From assembly GCA_964036195.1 (NCBI GenBank), contig OZ038457.1:10629147-10693146 (forward strand): DNA of 64,000 bases. Reading direction: 5' to 3'. The stretch comes from Sphaerolaimus hirsutus. Lineage: Eukaryota; Nematoda; Chromadorea; Monhysterida; Sphaerolaimidae. Shown piece after piece: positions 50,501 through 53,500 of this stretch (position 1 is the first letter of the stretch; each line of letters starts with the position of its first letter). Position numbers and translations under genes: made by a program. The notes under the pieces were generated by a model. That model saw only the letters and a list, made by a program, of their open reading frames with translations, searched no databases and was not told the origin of the DNA.

Positions 50501-53500
50501 ATTCTACATTAACACTGTAAGATCTCATATTCATTCAGCTGAATTTATTCAGTGACTGCACAAAGCGGAGCTGTAGAGTGTAGAATTAAACTCAGGTACA
50601 TAGTCCAAAAATACAATCCCCACGCAGCGATCAGACATTGTAGCGTCACACATTGTAGTGCATTCCGATGGGCATTGCATACTCACCACCCCCAATGTGA
50701 GTGAGCACGTGCGGCTGGAGCGGCGGCGGCTGGCGGCGGAGCATGCCGGGCTCGTCGGTAGTCTTGCGCCACGCTTCCACCACCGAGCCCAGGGGGCAGT
50801 CCCAGACCCCGTAAAGTGTCCAGTAACGTGTCATGTCATGTAAAATGTCAATCGAAACCAGAAAAAAAAACAGAATTTAATTCTGAACTTTGCAAGACAA
50901 TTGACACTTTGCGCGACATATTACATGACATTTGACACTTTACGTTACACTTTACAGGGTCTGGGAATGGCACCAGCAGCTCGTTGGCGGACGACTGCAG
51001 GTGCTGCATGCTCTGCCAGCGGCGGTGCTGCTGCAGCGCGTTGGCGGCCACGTCGGCGAACGAGAATTGACGGCCAGAGTTCGGCGCTGTTTGCTCTGCG
51101 GTTGAGGGTTGTCGAATGATGACAGCGAGTGATTACCTCCAATTGTAGGTATATCTTAAATTGATTTTGTCACTTTTTTCTGTGCGTTCAAATTGAGGGT
51201 ACTTTTTATTAGAGGTATGCCTACTATTGGAGGTAATCTAGTAATTGCCGCATTTCCTCGAAGTATCCCCCGGAGTTTATTTTTTCAGAGTGGAAATTTT
51301 GAGGGGGGTTAAGCGAGAGGGTATTTCGAAGGAAGGGGGTATTTCATGGGGGGTATTCCGAAGAAATACGTTATGTCACCTTTACTGAACCAACTAGCGG
51401 TGCGCGCCGAGCGCCCAGGCCTGTTCGCAATGGCCGGATCCGTGTTGGTCGTAGTGAACACAGGCTGGTTTTGACTACGTTGCTGTTGCCGTTGCGCATT
51501 CGCCGCCGACCCGCTGGAGCTGCGCGGCCGTTGCCCCGTTGAAAACAGCTCCGCGTCCACGGATGGCATTTGGTAGCCGGCCAACTGCGAGTTTCGACCG
51601 TTTTAGGGTCATAAAGGGTGGAGAGGGTAAGTATAATTGTAAATTGATTGTAAATTTAATTATTTATAATAAACCGGATGTGCGCCGTAGACGTTCTCGC
51701 CGCCGGGCATCCACACAGCGTGACCAGCGGCGGCATCCCGGGCAGACCAGCCGCCTGCACAAATAAATGTGAATATACGGTATATTTCACTGCTGTAGTA
51801 GTTGATTGAACTATCAACTACTACAACTGTGAAGCAGCGTTTACAGCTTGGCGAAAAGTGAAAAGTAGATTGTAGGATAAAAGGTTGCCAAACAATTTAC
51901 GGTGAGCGATGCGATTTTTTCATTTGAATGAAGGATGCTTGATACAAAATGAGCCAACATAAAATCAATTTGACATGGTTGACAAGGTGCACGTTTGCGG
52001 TCTACGGCGGCTGCCTAAAATCGGTTGCTCTTATTTGCAATACGGGTAAAGGCACCTTTGGTTGTTTGGTGCACACTGCACACTTCTTGTTGTCCACGTT
52101 GTTTTGGCACATTCCACTTTGGTATATGAACCTTAAAGCTTGATTTTTGGAGGTTTCACGAATGCACAAAGTAACCATAAAACGAGTGGACATCAGTCAT
52201 CCCATGTGCAAAACAATGTTTTTTCATTGATCACAGTACAGCTTGTAATGATCAACGGAAAATGAGTACCTATATGGAAATCTGATTTTTCATTTAGCCC
52301 ATTTTCAATCATACATTTTTCATTCAAATTAGTTGGTCAAATTGATCTTACAACCATACATTTATTCTTCGAATTAGCTGGTCAAATATATTTCACGTTG
52401 GCTCACTTTAAATCAAAAATTTCTCAATGAAATTAGGAAGTCACATCTGTCACAAAACATTCTTCGGTAACCTCTTTGTTTTACGTTTCACATCTCATTT
52501 TTCTACATGCTGTAAAGTGTGCTATCTTTATCTGTAGACCACGGCATATTAAAGCAAAAAAATCTAGGTATTTTAAGCAAAAAAACCTGGATGCGACAAC
52601 GGCAGCCTCTCAATAGTGGTGGGCGTGCGCTCGATGTGCACGGCGGGCGGCATGCCAGTCACCGACCGGCCGTAGTGCGACATGGACACCGAGTTGCGCG
52701 ACGCGCGCCGCCGCGACGCGCCTTTGCTGCCTGGCGACACGGCGCGGTGGTCGGCGCTCGTGTGCCGCATGCCTGAAAGCCGACAATGGGGCGGGTACTT
52801 TTTGTGTGAGCAATATTTGAACAGTTTTGAATGACAAATAGGACACATGAATAAGGAAACGTTCTCACGTCGAGCATACGGACAGGTATAGGTATCTAAA
52901 TACAGTGGGTTTTGAATCACGTTTTGGTAATAGAGTCAGCTACCGTATTTCTTCTAATAGAAGAGCGCCGTTCTATTTTTTCTTCAACTTTCTTTACCTG
53001 CCGTCAAATTGGAGGCTACCGTCCTATTTTTTTCACCAATTTTTCCACAGATTTCTCATTTTAACATAGCCGTATTTTTCAATGAAGTTTGAGAAATACT
53101 TTAATATCAGTGTATCAGTTTCAAATACAACGTACTTTCTACCTGCCGTTCTAATGGAGGTGGCGTTCAATTGGAGGCTGCCGTTCTATTGTTTTCGTGA
53201 GCGCAAAGATGTGCCAAAACCTGCCGTTCTATTGGATGTATGCCGTTCTATTAGAACAAATATGGTAACCAATACATTTAGTTCCTAACTCAGACCGCAG
53301 CCTTGAAATAAACTCTTGTGAGGTGGGAAAAAAAGTCAGAAAGTGGTGCCGAACGCCACAGCTTATATGTATAGTTGGGACATCCCAGAACGCCGAAATG
53401 CGTCACAAAAAAAGCGCAAAACCGTAATAGCGACCGCAAATGAAGTCATTCCATCTCCAGTTTGCGTAAACACAGCGATTCCCGAAATGAAGGCTACCGA

